This document shows, one piece after another, positions 48,489-59,249 of a stretch of DNA of 64,000 nt. Source of the DNA: Mytilus californianus (lineage: Eukaryota; Mollusca; Bivalvia; Mytilida; Mytilidae); contig NW_026262690.1 of assembly GCF_021869535.1 (NCBI RefSeq), forward strand, positions 16,393,001 to 16,457,000, written 5' to 3'. Numbering within the stretch: the stretch's first letter is position 1; every line of letters begins with the position of its first letter. The position numbers and the translations under genes were made by a program. Under the pieces are notes generated by a model. That model was not told where the DNA came from, made no database searches, and saw only the letters and a list, made by a program, of their open reading frames with translations.

Positions 48489-49365
48489 AACGAACGGGTA
48501 ACGAATACCTAACGGACACTCACAGGATAAGCAACGTACGAGAAACTGAAACGTATCGGACAGAACGGACGTCGAACGTAATCTAACGGACGAGTACCGC
48601 ATAAAACGGACACCTAACGGAAGCGTACCGGATAAAACGGATGAACAAGATAAACGGAAAATTCAAAGCGATAATAATAATACATATCTTTCAGGACTAA
48701 GCAATGATCTTGCCCTACATCTCCTTTGTTTTCTCCTTCTTCTCCTTTCGACAACTAGTAGGTTTATATTTGCAAGATTTAAGTTCAGTTGGACCTGAAT
48801 AATAGCTGCTTGATAGTGAAGACATGCTCTTACTCCAAGATCCATCATGAGTAATAGACGTTCATGACACTCAAGAAATATGACATATCAATAATTGTCA
48901 TTTCTGAGTGACGCGAAATTTTCAATTGGCATTTATCCGTTTTACATTCGATAGGTATCCGTTATCATTCCGTTCATGTCCGTTTGCCATCCGTTCATCA
49001 TCCGTTTTATCCGTTATACGTCCGGTAGAAGTCCGTTGGTGAATTTGTCTACCGGACCTCTAACGATGTATAATGGACAAGTAACGGATACAAAACGGAA
49101 ACGAAACGGACGAGTACCGTACATAACGGATATCTACCGGATGTTCAACGGATACTTCATCCGTTGGACGTCCGTTCAAAGTTTGGAACGTGCTCAAAAT
49201 TTTCCACCGGACAGAACGGACGTCGACGGATAAAACGGACGCTAAACGGACATGAAACGGATATGGAATGACGTCTAACGGATAAGAACGGACGTCTAAC
49301 GGACATGAACGGATTGAAAAAAAGTTATCCGTTCGGCATCCGTTCGAGCTATCCGTTAAGGAGTG
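48486..49365. repeat. Fold-back-like block of ACGGA/TCCGT repeats
   Basis: A left cluster (48486-48660) of degenerate ~10-base words such as TAACGGACG, a spacer (about 48661-48935), a short inverted cluster (about 48935-49045, ATCCGTT words), a long direct cluster (49060-49315) and a final inverted cluster (49328-49362, ATCCGTTCGGCATCCGTTCG). Clusters in both orientations can pair with each other. GC-richer than its surroundings. It lies inside intron 1 of the gene relic. Architecture resembles fold-back transposons, whose ends are built of short tandem repeats. No coding capacity. Confidence 0.65.
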
Positions 49366-49393
49366 ACCGAGGCTTTAGACTATCACTGCAGAG

Positions 49394-49419
49394 GTGATGA
49401 ACTAAACAATTCTACTGAG
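49394..49419 (+). pseudogene. Candidate 26-bp micro-exon 2
   Basis: Preceded by CACTGCAGAG and followed by the consensus donor GTAAGT. With the single G carried from exon 1 it reads GDELNNSTE and joins in phase 0 to exon 3, continuing an acidic stretch (EEDECSVND). Its tiny size makes chance possible; phase agreement on both sides and the good donor are the support. Confidence 0.35.
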
Positions 49420-50114
49420 GTAAGTCGATGTTCACATTAAAGAGTTGTACACCTGTTTTACACTGTGATATACGTACGTCATATTGGCAGAAAATACATA
49501 TTTATTTGTGCGGCAGCAAGCTTTAGAAACACGAATATGGAATCGCTTTTTCATGTTTCGTACTCAAGCATCAACATATATGTTTATTGTTATCTTTTAA
49601 AATGTGTTTTTTTATCCTGCGATGTCGTATAAATTCAATCATGTATATGATTTTCAAGTGAAATCCAACAATCTAAAATGTTGATCAATTGAACGTGGCG
49701 TACACTGAAAGCACCCTATGACTGGTTTACGATTCCTGTTATCGTTGCGCTCGTAACGTCATACTTTCTTTCTCTTTGGTATATTCCACCACTATCTGGA
49801 GCACTACAGGATATCGGTGTATAAGAAAGCAACGGGATTTTAAAACTTTAAAAACTGCTTGTGTCGCTTGTGTCTTCTGCATGTGCGAGCCAACACTACA
49901 CATTAGAGTATAGTCATAAAAAGCAGTTTGTATATCATAACTCACCACCGTTAACGACACACGTTATATATATAGTATACATTACGTCGCCTTTCATTTC
50001 TTGTCATGTCTTTGTCAGTTTGTTTCCCACATTTGAGTTTGACTGTACCTTTCGTATCTTTCATCTCTCTTTTGCAAAGTGTCTAGTTCTCACAAATTGA
50101 TAAGTTGACCAGAT

Positions 50115-50585
50115 GAAGTGATAAAAGAGGGACGAAAGATACCAGAGGGACAGTCAAACTCATAGATCGAAAACAAACTGACAACGCCATGGCCAAAAAT
50201 AAAAAGACAAACAGACACATAATAGTACAGATGACACAACATAGAAAACCAAAGACTAAGCAACACGAACCCCACCAAAAACTGGGGTGATCTCAGGTGA
50301 TCCGGAAGGGTAAGCAGATCCTGCTCCACATGTGGCACCCGTCGTGTTGCTAATGTTAATACAAATCCGGTAAATAGTCTAATTCGGTAGGTCACATTCG
50401 TGAAAGGGAGGGTATTGTAGTTACGACATAAGGAACATATCCGATATCATCTGTGAAACGGTTATTCCATAACGGTCAACCAACTCGTGATGGCGTCCGT
50501 AAAATTTACGAAGGGATGAATTCAACTTTACCATTTGGAACTCTTGGTTTAATAGCTTCCTTGTGAGCAGCAATCCTCTTTCGAC
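50115..50585 (-). pseudogene. RT family B, 5'-truncated copy in intron 2
   Basis: Minus-strand: GLLLTRKLLNQEFQMVKL and SLRKFYGRHHELVDRYG form the extreme RT C-end, followed by the 3' tail to about 50120 (AAAGATACCAGAGGGACAGTC, AACGCCATGGCC, GATCCTGCTCCACATGTGGC). Very similar to 43835-44290. The 5' truncation lies near 50582, where CAATCCTCT passes into unrelated sequence. A typical dead-on-arrival insertion, located in intron 2 of the gene relic, opposite to its direction. Confidence 0.8.
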
Positions 50586-50949
50586 ACACGTTAACCTATA
50601 ACAGCGTCCTGTATCGATAACCTGTAACAGCGTCCAATGAAACAACTCACGGGATTTTCACAATCTTATTGCAGTGGTTATACTTATCTACTGTTGTGTT
50701 TTTCTGCTGTCATGCATCAGGTACCGTGCAAGTAGCACACTTTACATACGATCTCGAAAATATATTCCTTTAATATGATACATTTTTAAATGAAAACAAT
50801 AAGTTAATAAAATAAGTTTACCAATTTTACTTGAAAATGTACCTGAAACCAGCTTAAAAAGGGTTTCTGTTTGATAAATACCCTTTAGAAACGATCATTG
50901 ACTTTTTGAACATTTAATGAATTTTCAATTTTATTAACCGTAACTGCAG

Positions 50950-51048
50950 GAAGAAGATGAGTGCAGTGTCAATGACATCCAGCCACTCCAAGATCAAGTC
51001 GGAGAAAGCATGAAGCCAAATATGGAACATGAAATTTACCAGGAGAAG
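50950..51048 (+). pseudogene. Exon 3 of the relic
   Basis: Acceptor AACTGCAG, 33 open codons, donor GAGAAG|GTAATC. The product segment is acidic (EEDECSVNDIQPLQDQVGES, MEHEIYQEK). 99 bases, phase 0 on both sides. It looks like a linker between the N-terminal domain and the large central exon. Confidence 0.5.
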
Positions 51049-51234
51049 GTAATCACAATTAATTTGAAATAATTAATATAAAATCCTGTTGATTTGTATA
51101 AATTATATTCATTTTGTATTGTAAACAGATATGACCAACCAACTTGAACACTGTTACTTATACTATAAAAAGAAGCTAGGGGTAATCTTATTTAATTATC
51201 TTACATAAAAATATTGAACTAATACGCTAGTATT

Positions 51235-51425
51235 GTTTGTTATATAACCTTAGCCTTATTTAGCATCACGTTTTGGAATTTTGGGTCCTCAATGCTCTTC
51301 AACTTTCTACTTTATTTGGCCTTACAATTATTTTGATTCGAGCGTCACTGATGAGTCTTGTATAGACGAAACGCGCGTCTGGCGTAGTAAAAATTAAAAG
51401 CCTGGTACCTTTGATAAGTGTTTAT
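51235..51425 (+). repeat. ACGCGCGT dispersed repeat in intron 3
   Basis: CACGTTTTGGAATTTTGGGTCC, CAATGCTCTTCAACTTTC, GATTCGAGCGTCACTGATGAG, GACGAAACGCGCGTCTGGCG, CTGGTACCTTTGATAAGTG. Best-preserved copy of the diagnostic segment in the window, suggesting it is the youngest. Its ACGCGCGT core is palindromic. Confidence 0.75.
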
Positions 51426-51499
51426 AACATGGTAGGAGCACTTGCGTCAATCGTTAATGACACTTTTGTTAATCTATATCTTTTATCTTAAATTTACAG

Positions 51500-53950
51500 A
51501 GTCATAATGATGATCATCATAGTAGAACTGATGATGAAAGGATGAGAATTGTGAGAATTATACAAGTACTGATACTGACACTGAAAGTCACAATCCTTTT
51601 TTACTTTCAAGAATATAAAACAACTTGGAACATTATTTCAAAAAATCCAAAACCTGTCAGTACATACCAGATCCAAAACCCACCAGTTCAATGTTGATGA
51701 AATGCTTCCATCAGACAAAAAACAGAACAAGATTGCCGCTGTATTCAAAGATGCTGACTCAAAGATTAACAAAATTTTTTGTATTGAAGGGGCGCATGCT
51801 GTTTGTAGAGACTGCTTAACTGAAATATCACTCTTATCTGCCTTATGGCGATCCAATGCCACGGTTGCAATAACATGTTGGAAATAAACAACATAAGAAG
51901 CTGAGCAATAGAACTAATTCCTCTGGTACCAAGAGAATTGAGTCTTTCTTTAAACCAAAACCAAAAAGACAATGAGAGCTGCCAAGACTATTACAAGAAC
52001 AAAGTCACATACCCTGGTTAAAAACACTCGTGTATTTACAACACAAAGCTGTTAATAGACTAGAGTAAAACTGGAGTTGATGAAGGGAAGAAGAGCTGGT
52101 ACCAAGTACCATCTTATAAAACGACTAAAATAACGGAGAATAGACCTATCACTTATGATGGAACATTCAGGCATATGAAGTGTACCGTTTCTCTAGTATG
52201 GCATGCTGATGAAGATACAGACATGTGTCAATATTGTTCAAGAATACCATCCCCCTCGAGTCATTCAAAAGAAGACTTCTCCTTAGACATGACAAAACAG
52301 AAGGTGAAAGGGATGCAACAAAAGTTAGGTTTGACTATCTTACCAAGACTAAAAAACTTAAAAAGTTACGAGACCAGCGACAGGAACTTGAAAAGAAAAC
52401 CTCAGAAGTAATTTTTTTACAATCTAAAAACTATATCCATCACATCTGACTCCACTAAAAAGTTTTTTTAACAGATATGCAGATATGTATAAACAGAACA
52501 CATTTGGTTTAGGGATCAAAGGCCAAGTGTCTTGTCTTTTTAACAGAAGATGAAACGGCCATTAAAGGAGAAGTTGCTTATTCCCAGACATCTGATGAAC
52601 TGCTAGGTTTTGTGGAGAAAAAAATGGAAAACACAAAGGACCATGTATGCTTTTAGGACTTCAACATAGTAATTGGAAATGACATTGACTCATATGAAAA
52701 AATGAGACTTGTATTTGAACATTAATATAGTGGGTAAATTTGCAAGAGCCATTGTAATAAATCCTTTACATGAACACCGTCCTAGACTTGTTGCCTTGTT
52801 ACGTCCAACGTGCAATAGATTTACACTCCTGGAATCACCATCTCAGCTATGTTCAAATAAAAGTCCAAGAGATTCACGAGCACAAACAACTTATCAATCC
52901 ATTGGATCATCCAACAAGAATTCTTCAGATTGGACCAGGTTTAATGGTATATATGCATCATATTAACGTTCTAGTAGAGCGTGTTCCTGTCATTGAACAT
53001 GGACTGAATAAAGACCACTTACTACGGCGGAATAGGCAAAACTGGAAACATGCACAAGAGCTAACATTCTTTAAAGTTCAGTCATGTTTGCAAAGATTGA
53101 TCAATGTAACTTACGAAGATTTTCCACCAGAACCAATACTTAGAGGTACACATGCATAATTTAAGCTAGTATGGCATTATCTAGAGGTCTTATTTAGCCC
53201 TATTGCTACACTTTATACAGGAATTAAGTATGCTGGTTTTTGTTACCTTCCTAGGAATATGGAGAAATTTCGTGAACATGCATCCTTGCATGAACTTCAG
53301 AACCAGCTGTATTATCCGAGAGAGCTTCATTGATGGCATGATATCAGCACATTTTGCAGTCATGTTGATAGTTTTTTAGGGACATCTTTCCTTATTTAGC
53401 ATGCCGGCTCGATTTATCTGGATCTGACTGCTGTGAAATATTTTTTAGTCACCATGGACAATGGGTTGGAAATCGACACAATTTTAGTTTTGGGGACATG
53501 CATGGAAACGTTTCACACATGATTAGACTGGAACGAATCCAGTGTGATGCAGATGGTCCAACATTTGCAAGAAATCATATAAACAAGAAAATGTTTGGCA
53601 TAAACAATATGACATGGCTAACATCCAGAAAGTAGACTTAACAAATTATCCACTACCAGGAGATGAAGTAAAAGCATGTAAGGAAGGAATTGAAATGGCA
53701 CAGCAGCTTACAAGGGATCTATGTATGCTACCGAGTTTCTTTCATGGTGGAAACGATGGTCCTGATGATTCTGGCAATGACTGGTTCTGTCGCCAATTCA
53801 AGGATCCAAGTATTTTGATGGAGAAAATGATAACTGAGGAAGATCCTTGCAAGGATTTATGTATAGAGCCAGTACTTGAGAAAGATAATGACAGTGCTAA
53901 TCACAAGAATGGTAAAGGTAAATATACTCAAGAAAAAGTCGAAAACTATT
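51500..53950 (+). pseudogene. Large central exon of the relic, frameshifted
   Basis: Starts after AATTTACAG in phase with exon 3 (SHNDDHHSRTDDER). The reading then hops between frames: an acidic DENCENYTSTDTDTESHN near 51541; VDEMLPSDKKQNKIAAVFKD and HAVCRDCLTEISLLSALW near 51697-51850; KRIESFFKPKPKR near 51929 (resembles a PIP-box, lacking its Gln); RHMKCTVSLVWHADEDTD near 52170; DYLTKTKKLKKLRDQRQELE near 52336; AIKGEVAYSQTSDELLGF near 52560; YVQRAIDLHSWNHHLSYVQI, LINPLDHPTRILQIGPGLMV, then through one stop at 53158 to VLFSPIATLYTGIKYAGFCY and a further stop at 53334; SGSDCCEIFFSHHGQWVGNR from 53417; KVDLTNYPLPGDEVKACKEG from 53623. Ends with donor G|GTAAAG (53912) or G|GTAAAT (53918). I count at least six frameshifts or stops. 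No catalytic motif could be assigned; a transposase origin is one possibility. Confidence 0.6.
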
Positions 53951-54379
53951 GATTATTTTTCATTTCAATATTATTGAATTTGCTGTGTAAAGGTTTGATA
54001 CAGCTTGTCACGGACTAAGACGTTGCCCTGATAAACATCATTGTGTTCGATTACTGATAAGTTTATAAAGGTCTGATGTTCCAAGTTGTTTTATATTCTT
54101 GAAAAATAGAGATTCCAGAAATTATTGTCCAAAATATGATGCCGTGAACAAAGGATTTGCTTCAGTAAGATTTAACAGTGACATAAGATCAATTTCTTTT
54201 GAACTGTTTGATTCTGAAACTCAAAAAATCTTTAATACAGTAACATTATTTTAACAACTTTCAGACATTTTGAACATATGACCGTCTTTGTTTTAGAATT
54301 CTCTGTATTTTATTCCTCAGACACAAAATAACATGATGCATATTTATGTAGTTGTAAAGTGTAAATATATATGTTACAG

Positions 54380-54707
54380 GAAACGATGCTGACAGTTGCG
54401 CTTTTTGCTCTGTTTGACGACCTACTTGAAGAGTGTGAACTTGAAGATGGGAATAGAGAAACTGAGTCTTCGTCCAAGTCTCAAAAAAGTAAATATGCAA
54501 TATATCTTAGAGAAAAAGCTTTTGTCATCATTTGGTGTTCGTTGTCCGTCTTTCCATATCTTAATCTCTTCTCAAACCACTGTGACAAATGGAACTAAAA
54601 TTTACATGAAAGATCTATGGAACATGGCTGCCAAGCAGCCAAGGGCAATGTTTGTTCTGATGGGTTGATTTTAAAAATCTTCTCTGAAAATGCAACCAAA
54701 CTTAACA
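54380..54707 (+). pseudogene. Exon 5 of the relic
   Basis: Acceptor TATGTTACAG. Read in phase 1 from the preceding exon it gives GNDADSCAFCSV and a stop; a second frame gives DDLLEECELEDGNRETESSS; a third gives VNMQYILEKKLLSSFGV and TVTNGTKIYMKDLWNMAAKQ, then ILKIFSENATKLN up to donor A|GTAAAT at 54708. Frame changes within 330 bases show decay. Phase 1 at the end fits the next exon. Confidence 0.5.
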
Positions 54708-55270
54708 GTAAATGCTAGGGTAGCGTTACAGCCTCAGCTTACTGACCTTCTTGTTTACTGTTCAATGAGATTACAATTTCATACATTACAAAAGTCAAAA
54801 AGTCTGAAAAGACCAATTTTTGTCTGAATTTGCATGAATTTTTACTCGACATTCTTTCTTTGTCTGAATTATTTTTTTAAATTCTTAACATATTATGAAA
54901 TTGTCTAATAAGGTTCTTGACTTTTCTTGACAAGTGTCTTGACAGTATTAAAATTGTCTAAAAATTTCTCAACACTTTCTGTATCATCTGATAAGAGTCT
55001 TGATAAGTCTCGACCAATTCTTGACTGTCTTAAATTTGTCTCGATCAGTCTTGACATATTCTTGACCTTCTTAATAATGTCTGAATATGTCTTGACATAT
55101 TCTTGACATTCTTAATAATGTCTGAATATGTCTTGACACATTCTTGACAGTCTTAAAGGTGTCTGAATATATCTCGACACATTCTTGACGGTCTTAAAGA
55201 TGTCTTGACACTATCTCAACAGTATAAATTTCGCTTGAATTGTGTATAGACACATTCTGCACTGTTCACA

Positions 55271-55460
55271 CATCGTTGTCAATATAATGGAATTTGATGC
55301 GACTGTCATACATGTGAGAGGTTTAGCTAGCTTTAAAATCAGGTTCAATCCATCATTTTCTACATAAGAAAATTCATGTACAAAGTCAGGAATATGACAG
55401 TTGATATCCATTCGTTTGATGTGTTTGAACTTTTGATTTTGCTATTTGATTGGGGACTGA
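55271..55460 (-). repeat. Dispersed repeat, CTGAACTCCGA family, inverted
   Basis: TATAATGGAATTTGATGCG, GGTTCAATCCATCATTTTCTAC, GTCAGGAATATGACAGTTG and TTTTGCTATTTGATTGGGGA are the inverse of the 7020-7190 copy. It interrupts a partial 237-bp unit at about 55271 and its end (ATTTGATTGGGGACTGA) has been carried into each later tandem unit. Confidence 0.75.
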
Positions 55461-56114
55461 ATATATCTAGACACATTCTTGGCGGTCTTAAAGATATCTT
55501 GACACTATCTCAACAGTATAGATTTCGCTTGAATTGTGTATAGAAACATTCTGCACTGTTTAAACACTTTCTTTTGCTGTTATATACTCATTATTGTTAT
55601 CGCTAAACTAAACTAAGAAAAATCAAGGATTTGTATAGTAAGATAACCTTTGGGTGCACATATGTGGAAAACCCCATGCCATTTGATTGGGGACTGAATA
55701 TATCTCGACACATTCTTGACGGTCTTAAAGATGTCTTGACACTATCTCAACAGTATAGATTTCGCTTGAATTGTGTATAGACACATTCTGCACTGTTTAA
55801 ACACTTTATTTTGCTGTTATATACTCATTATTATTATCCAGTAACTAAACTAAGAAAAATCAAGGATTTGTATAGTAAGATAACCTTTGGGTGCACATAT
55901 GTGGAAAACCCCATGCCATTTGATTGGGGACTGAATATATCTCGACACATTCTTGACGGTCTTAAAGATGTCTTGACACTATCTCAACAGTATAGATTTC
56001 GCTTGAATTGTGTATAGACACATTCTGCACTGTTTAAACACTTTCTTTTGCTGTTATATACTCATTATTATTATCGCTAAACTAAACTAAGAAAAATCAA
56101 GGATTTGTATAGTA
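55444..56114. repeat. 237-bp tandem array, about 2.8 units
   Basis: Units begin at 55444, 55681 and 55918 (exact 237 offsets for ATTTGATTGGGGACTGAATA); the last is cut by a C-run at 56115. Units are nearly identical: CTGCACTGTTTAAACACTTT, AAATCAAGGATTTGTATAGT, GGAAAACCCCATGCC. An older partial unit precedes the inserted repeat at about 55155-55270. The plus-strand open frame 55811-56017 is inside the array. Confidence 0.9.
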
Positions 56115-57992
56115 CCCCCCCCCATGTAGTTTAATTTTGATTTTTTTTATCAAACGTTTAATTAAATTGTTTTCACTTGGAATATATGTCGAAGTTACTG
56201 ACAAACAGCATTTGAGATTTTTGCCGGTCAAAAAACTGCCAGTCAAATTTGCTTTACTAAAATGGGTGACTTGAAGCAGTTTTACAATGTGACCATGTGT
56301 CTCTTTTGAATCCTATCATTCATCTTGTGCGTGTGTGTGGCTAAAAAAAAGGGGGGGGGACTTTCGTTTGGCACAAAGAATTTATTCCCATCTTGATTCA
56401 AAAACTTATTCATTTTTTTTTTAGAACAACCAAAAACATTTTTTATTCAAAATTGAGTATTGAATTCATAATTTTTTATCAAAACTAAATACTTGTTATA
56501 CTTTCCTCTTGACTTTTTTCTCAAGAAATTATAGAACAAAAAAAATGTTAAGATCTTAATTATGCGTGTCTGTTTGAGATCCATTTCATAAGACCAATGA
56601 TTTGTAGAGAAATCATTGATGGGACCCTTTATAAATACAGTTTTCTATTATTCCTGGAGTAGATAATAGTTTTCTTTTAATCTTTGGGAAATTATCCAAT
56701 TTGTTTTTATGTTAAATTATTTCACTTCATAATTTTTATGAAGAAAATCCATTTTAATTCAATTTTTTTTAATTAAAATGATGATTTTCATTTTCATTAA
56801 CAAACTGTTAAAAATTGTAGTGGCATGGTCAGTCAACTGATAAATTGCATGGCTGACTACAGGTAAAGCAGTAATTTTCCATATGACAGTCGCGTGTACC
56901 CTGGGGTGTGTAAAACTTATTTAGAATACCTTAATTGTATCGGGAACATCCTGTCCACGTGTAATACTTAATATATATTGCAACAGATGACATTACACAA
57001 ATTTTCTTCTGTTAAATCAAGGATTTGTATAGCAAGATTATACAAATCCTTGGAAGAATTAGCATACAATAATACATTGCTATTTATAAAAACCACATTT
57101 TGGTACAATAATTGTTTATTTACCCTATTAACATTGAATATTATGTATGTAGAAAGAAATATGTCTACAGTACGATTGGTTTTAATCATTTAGCAATTAT
57201 TTATAAGATTTAGAAATCAACATTTGTGATTATTTACAAACCCACATTTGGATTGGTTTTTATCAACATACTCACATTTGTACTGTTAATACTTTAAATT
57301 TCATAGCCATATTTGTATTTATAAAAATATTTATATACCCAAATTTTCAATTATTTTACATGCCCAACTTTTGTTTTTGTTGTAACAAGTGTAACTGAAA
57401 CAACAGTATATTATATAAAGAGAAATATAGATAAAGTTATATCATGTATATTGGTCATGATTTTTAAACTGAGAATTGTCAAGTAAATTTAAGACACAAT
57501 TCAAAATGTTCAGAACATGTCAAGCCATACTGAGAAAAATAAGAATGTCGAGAATCTGTCGAGAAATTTCAAGACAGTATTCAAATGTCAAGAATTTGTC
57601 AAGAAAGTTTAAGACCATATTCAGAATGTCGAGAATTTGTCGAGTAAATTTCATACAAATTTAATATAAATGAGAATTTGTCAAGAAGAATTAAGACACA
57701 AGTCATACATTTGGAGAATGTCGAGTAATTGTTCATGCAAATGAAGACTAAAACTGGTCTTTTCAGACTTTTGGACTTTTGGAGTGATATAGATACATTT
57801 TGTTAGTAAAACTAAAAATACTATTCCAGATTTTATGATTGCATCAAGATTGTTTAAAAAATGCCCCTGACATGTTCATTAGATGTAAGCTTGTATATGT
57901 CTATTCCTTAAAGTAATTTCCAAATCCGAACTTTTAAAACGTACTTGTGGCGAAAATAATTTGACTTGGTTATCACTAAAGGAAGGTTTCAG

Positions 57993-58083
57993 CAATAGTG
58001 GATGTTTCTAACTACGGCAAGCAATACAAATCAACTTTAGTCACTCTGTTAAATGGACATGGCCCTAAGTTGTCATATGACAG
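57993..58083 (+). pseudogene. Exon 6 of the relic
   Basis: Acceptor GGTTTCAG, donor ACAG|GTGAGT (consensus). With one base carried from exon 5 it reads T-IVDVSNYGKQYKSTLVTLLN and then GHGPKLSYDR across the next junction; fully open, 91 bases. One of the cleanest exons of the relic. Confidence 0.6.
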
Positions 58084-58695
58084 GTGAGTTGAATAATATG
58101 ATTGATTGTTTTTTGCTAAAACTCCAGTCACAACTTTATAGTGCATAATCAGTACAACGTTGAATAGTATGCAATTTTACAATTACTACATTTCTTTTTT
58201 GACCTTTAAAATGTTGAAAAAATTCATTCCTTTACGGGCTTTTTAAAAAGTGGTAAATTGCGGGAAAGCAGATTTAGTAATATGAACGCTACACAAAATA
58301 TTGTACTGCTTCAACCCTAAAATCAAGTTCAAATAATAGTATAAAAAATGAATAAGGGGATAAATATGCATGAAACATTATAACATCATAATATCATTCA
58401 ACAAATAAAATATACATCTGAAGGTAACTGTATGGTTCTAAACAGTCATAAAAGAAGTTCAAGAAAGTCCCATAGGAAAAGAAAAAGACCACACAGACAA
58501 CGCCAAAGTACCGGTAACTACCAAAGAACACCTATTCCAAAACGATTATAACTTATAAACAAGACTGCAGTATTAACTGTAAGTTTTTCATAAAGGATTT
58601 AATTAATAAAGCAATTTAAAAGTTTTTTTTATAATAAATACTGATCACTTATTATCTGTATTTACTTGGTTGATTTGATATTGTTAATGTTCCAG

Positions 58696-59249
58696 GCTTG
58701 TAAGAATGAGACAACGGCAAGAAGCGTCAAATGATGAAAACAATCCAGAAACTGGAATTATTCTGTATAAAGACTAAGTATGCATATTTAGATGAAGAAA
58801 GGGACAATAAATTTAGTGTCGGCAGGTTTCAACGAATCATCAAGACATGTTTCTCTCGGTGTGAGATAGAGTAATAGAAACCTATCAGTTTCTCTGCCAC
58901 TGATCTCAATCAAATTGACATCATTATGCAATGGTATGACCAAGCAGGAATGAAGTTTGCTATAAAAAAAGACATGTGTATTTCCATCCCTGCAAAACTA
59001 ATTTTGTGTGAAATAAACTTAAAATACAACAAACAATTAAATAACTATGACACGGATGATCATGAACTTCAATCCATTACAAACTTTGTTCTTGGACGAA
59101 TACGAAAGAAAACCACAAACAGACAATCAAACAACAGACAGGCTATTGAGTCTACACAAAACATCTCTGGTGAAGGAAGGGTGGAAATATAGAGATTTTC
59201 CCACCAACAAGCACTGATGGGACAAGGACATCTCAGAGACGAAGAAAGG
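58696..59249 (+). pseudogene. Exon 7 of the relic
   Basis: Acceptor ATGTTCCAG; the first G completes the Arg codon split by intron 6, giving RLVRMRQRQEASNDENNPET and then a stop at KD*. A shifted frame continues YLDEERDNKFSVGRFQRIIK, then two adjacent stops (TAATAG at 58873-58878), then ISFSATDLNQIDIIMQWYDQ, GMKFAIKKDM, ICEINLKYNKQLNNYDTDDH and ITNFVLGRIRKKTTN. Donor AAAG|GTAATA near 59250. The strings look like genuine protein and are longer than expected by chance in AT-rich DNA. Confidence 0.55.

Larger units (their letters stand above)
54789..57783. mobile_element. ~3-kb element with long inverted ends, in intron 5
   Basis: Left end AAAAGTCAAAAAGTCTGAAA (54791) against the inverse of the right end, AAAAGTCCAAAAGTCTGAAA (ending 57780). 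The similarity continues inward through AAGACCA, TTGCATGAA and ACTCGACATTCT, and both sides pass into degenerate tandem words (TTCTTGACA / TGTCAAGAA) covering about 54880-55240 and 57475-57725. The middle holds a 237-bp tandem array, a CTGAACTCCGA repeat, C-runs and AT-rich DNA; no transposase seen. Best described as a fold-back-like DNA element. Target duplication not resolved. Confidence 0.65.
48177..59249 (+). pseudogene. Decayed multi-exon gene, uncharacterised family
   Basis: Seven plus-strand exon-like blocks can be joined by GT-AG introns with compatible phases: 48177-48471, 49394-49419, 50950-51048, 51500 to about 53911, 54380-54707, 57993-58083 and 58696-59249. The phase at each junction is, in order, 1, 0, 0, 1, 1 and 2, and each pair completes a codon. 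The central and last exons contain several frameshifts and in-frame stops, so the present copy cannot make the full protein. The C-terminal part has protein-like stretches (LVRMRQRQ, DNKFSVGRFQRI, IIMQWYDQAGMKF, ICEINLKYNKQL in several frames). I recall similar uncharacterised multicopy proteins in bivalves and cnidarians but cannot name a function. Introns are loaded with repeats. A further 3' exon near 59827 is possible but unsupported. Confidence 0.6.

Noticed and set aside
9000..51000. Active retrotransposon
   Set aside because: Every RT copy found is 5'-truncated, frameshifted or has a damaged catalytic or motif region; none could encode a full enzyme.
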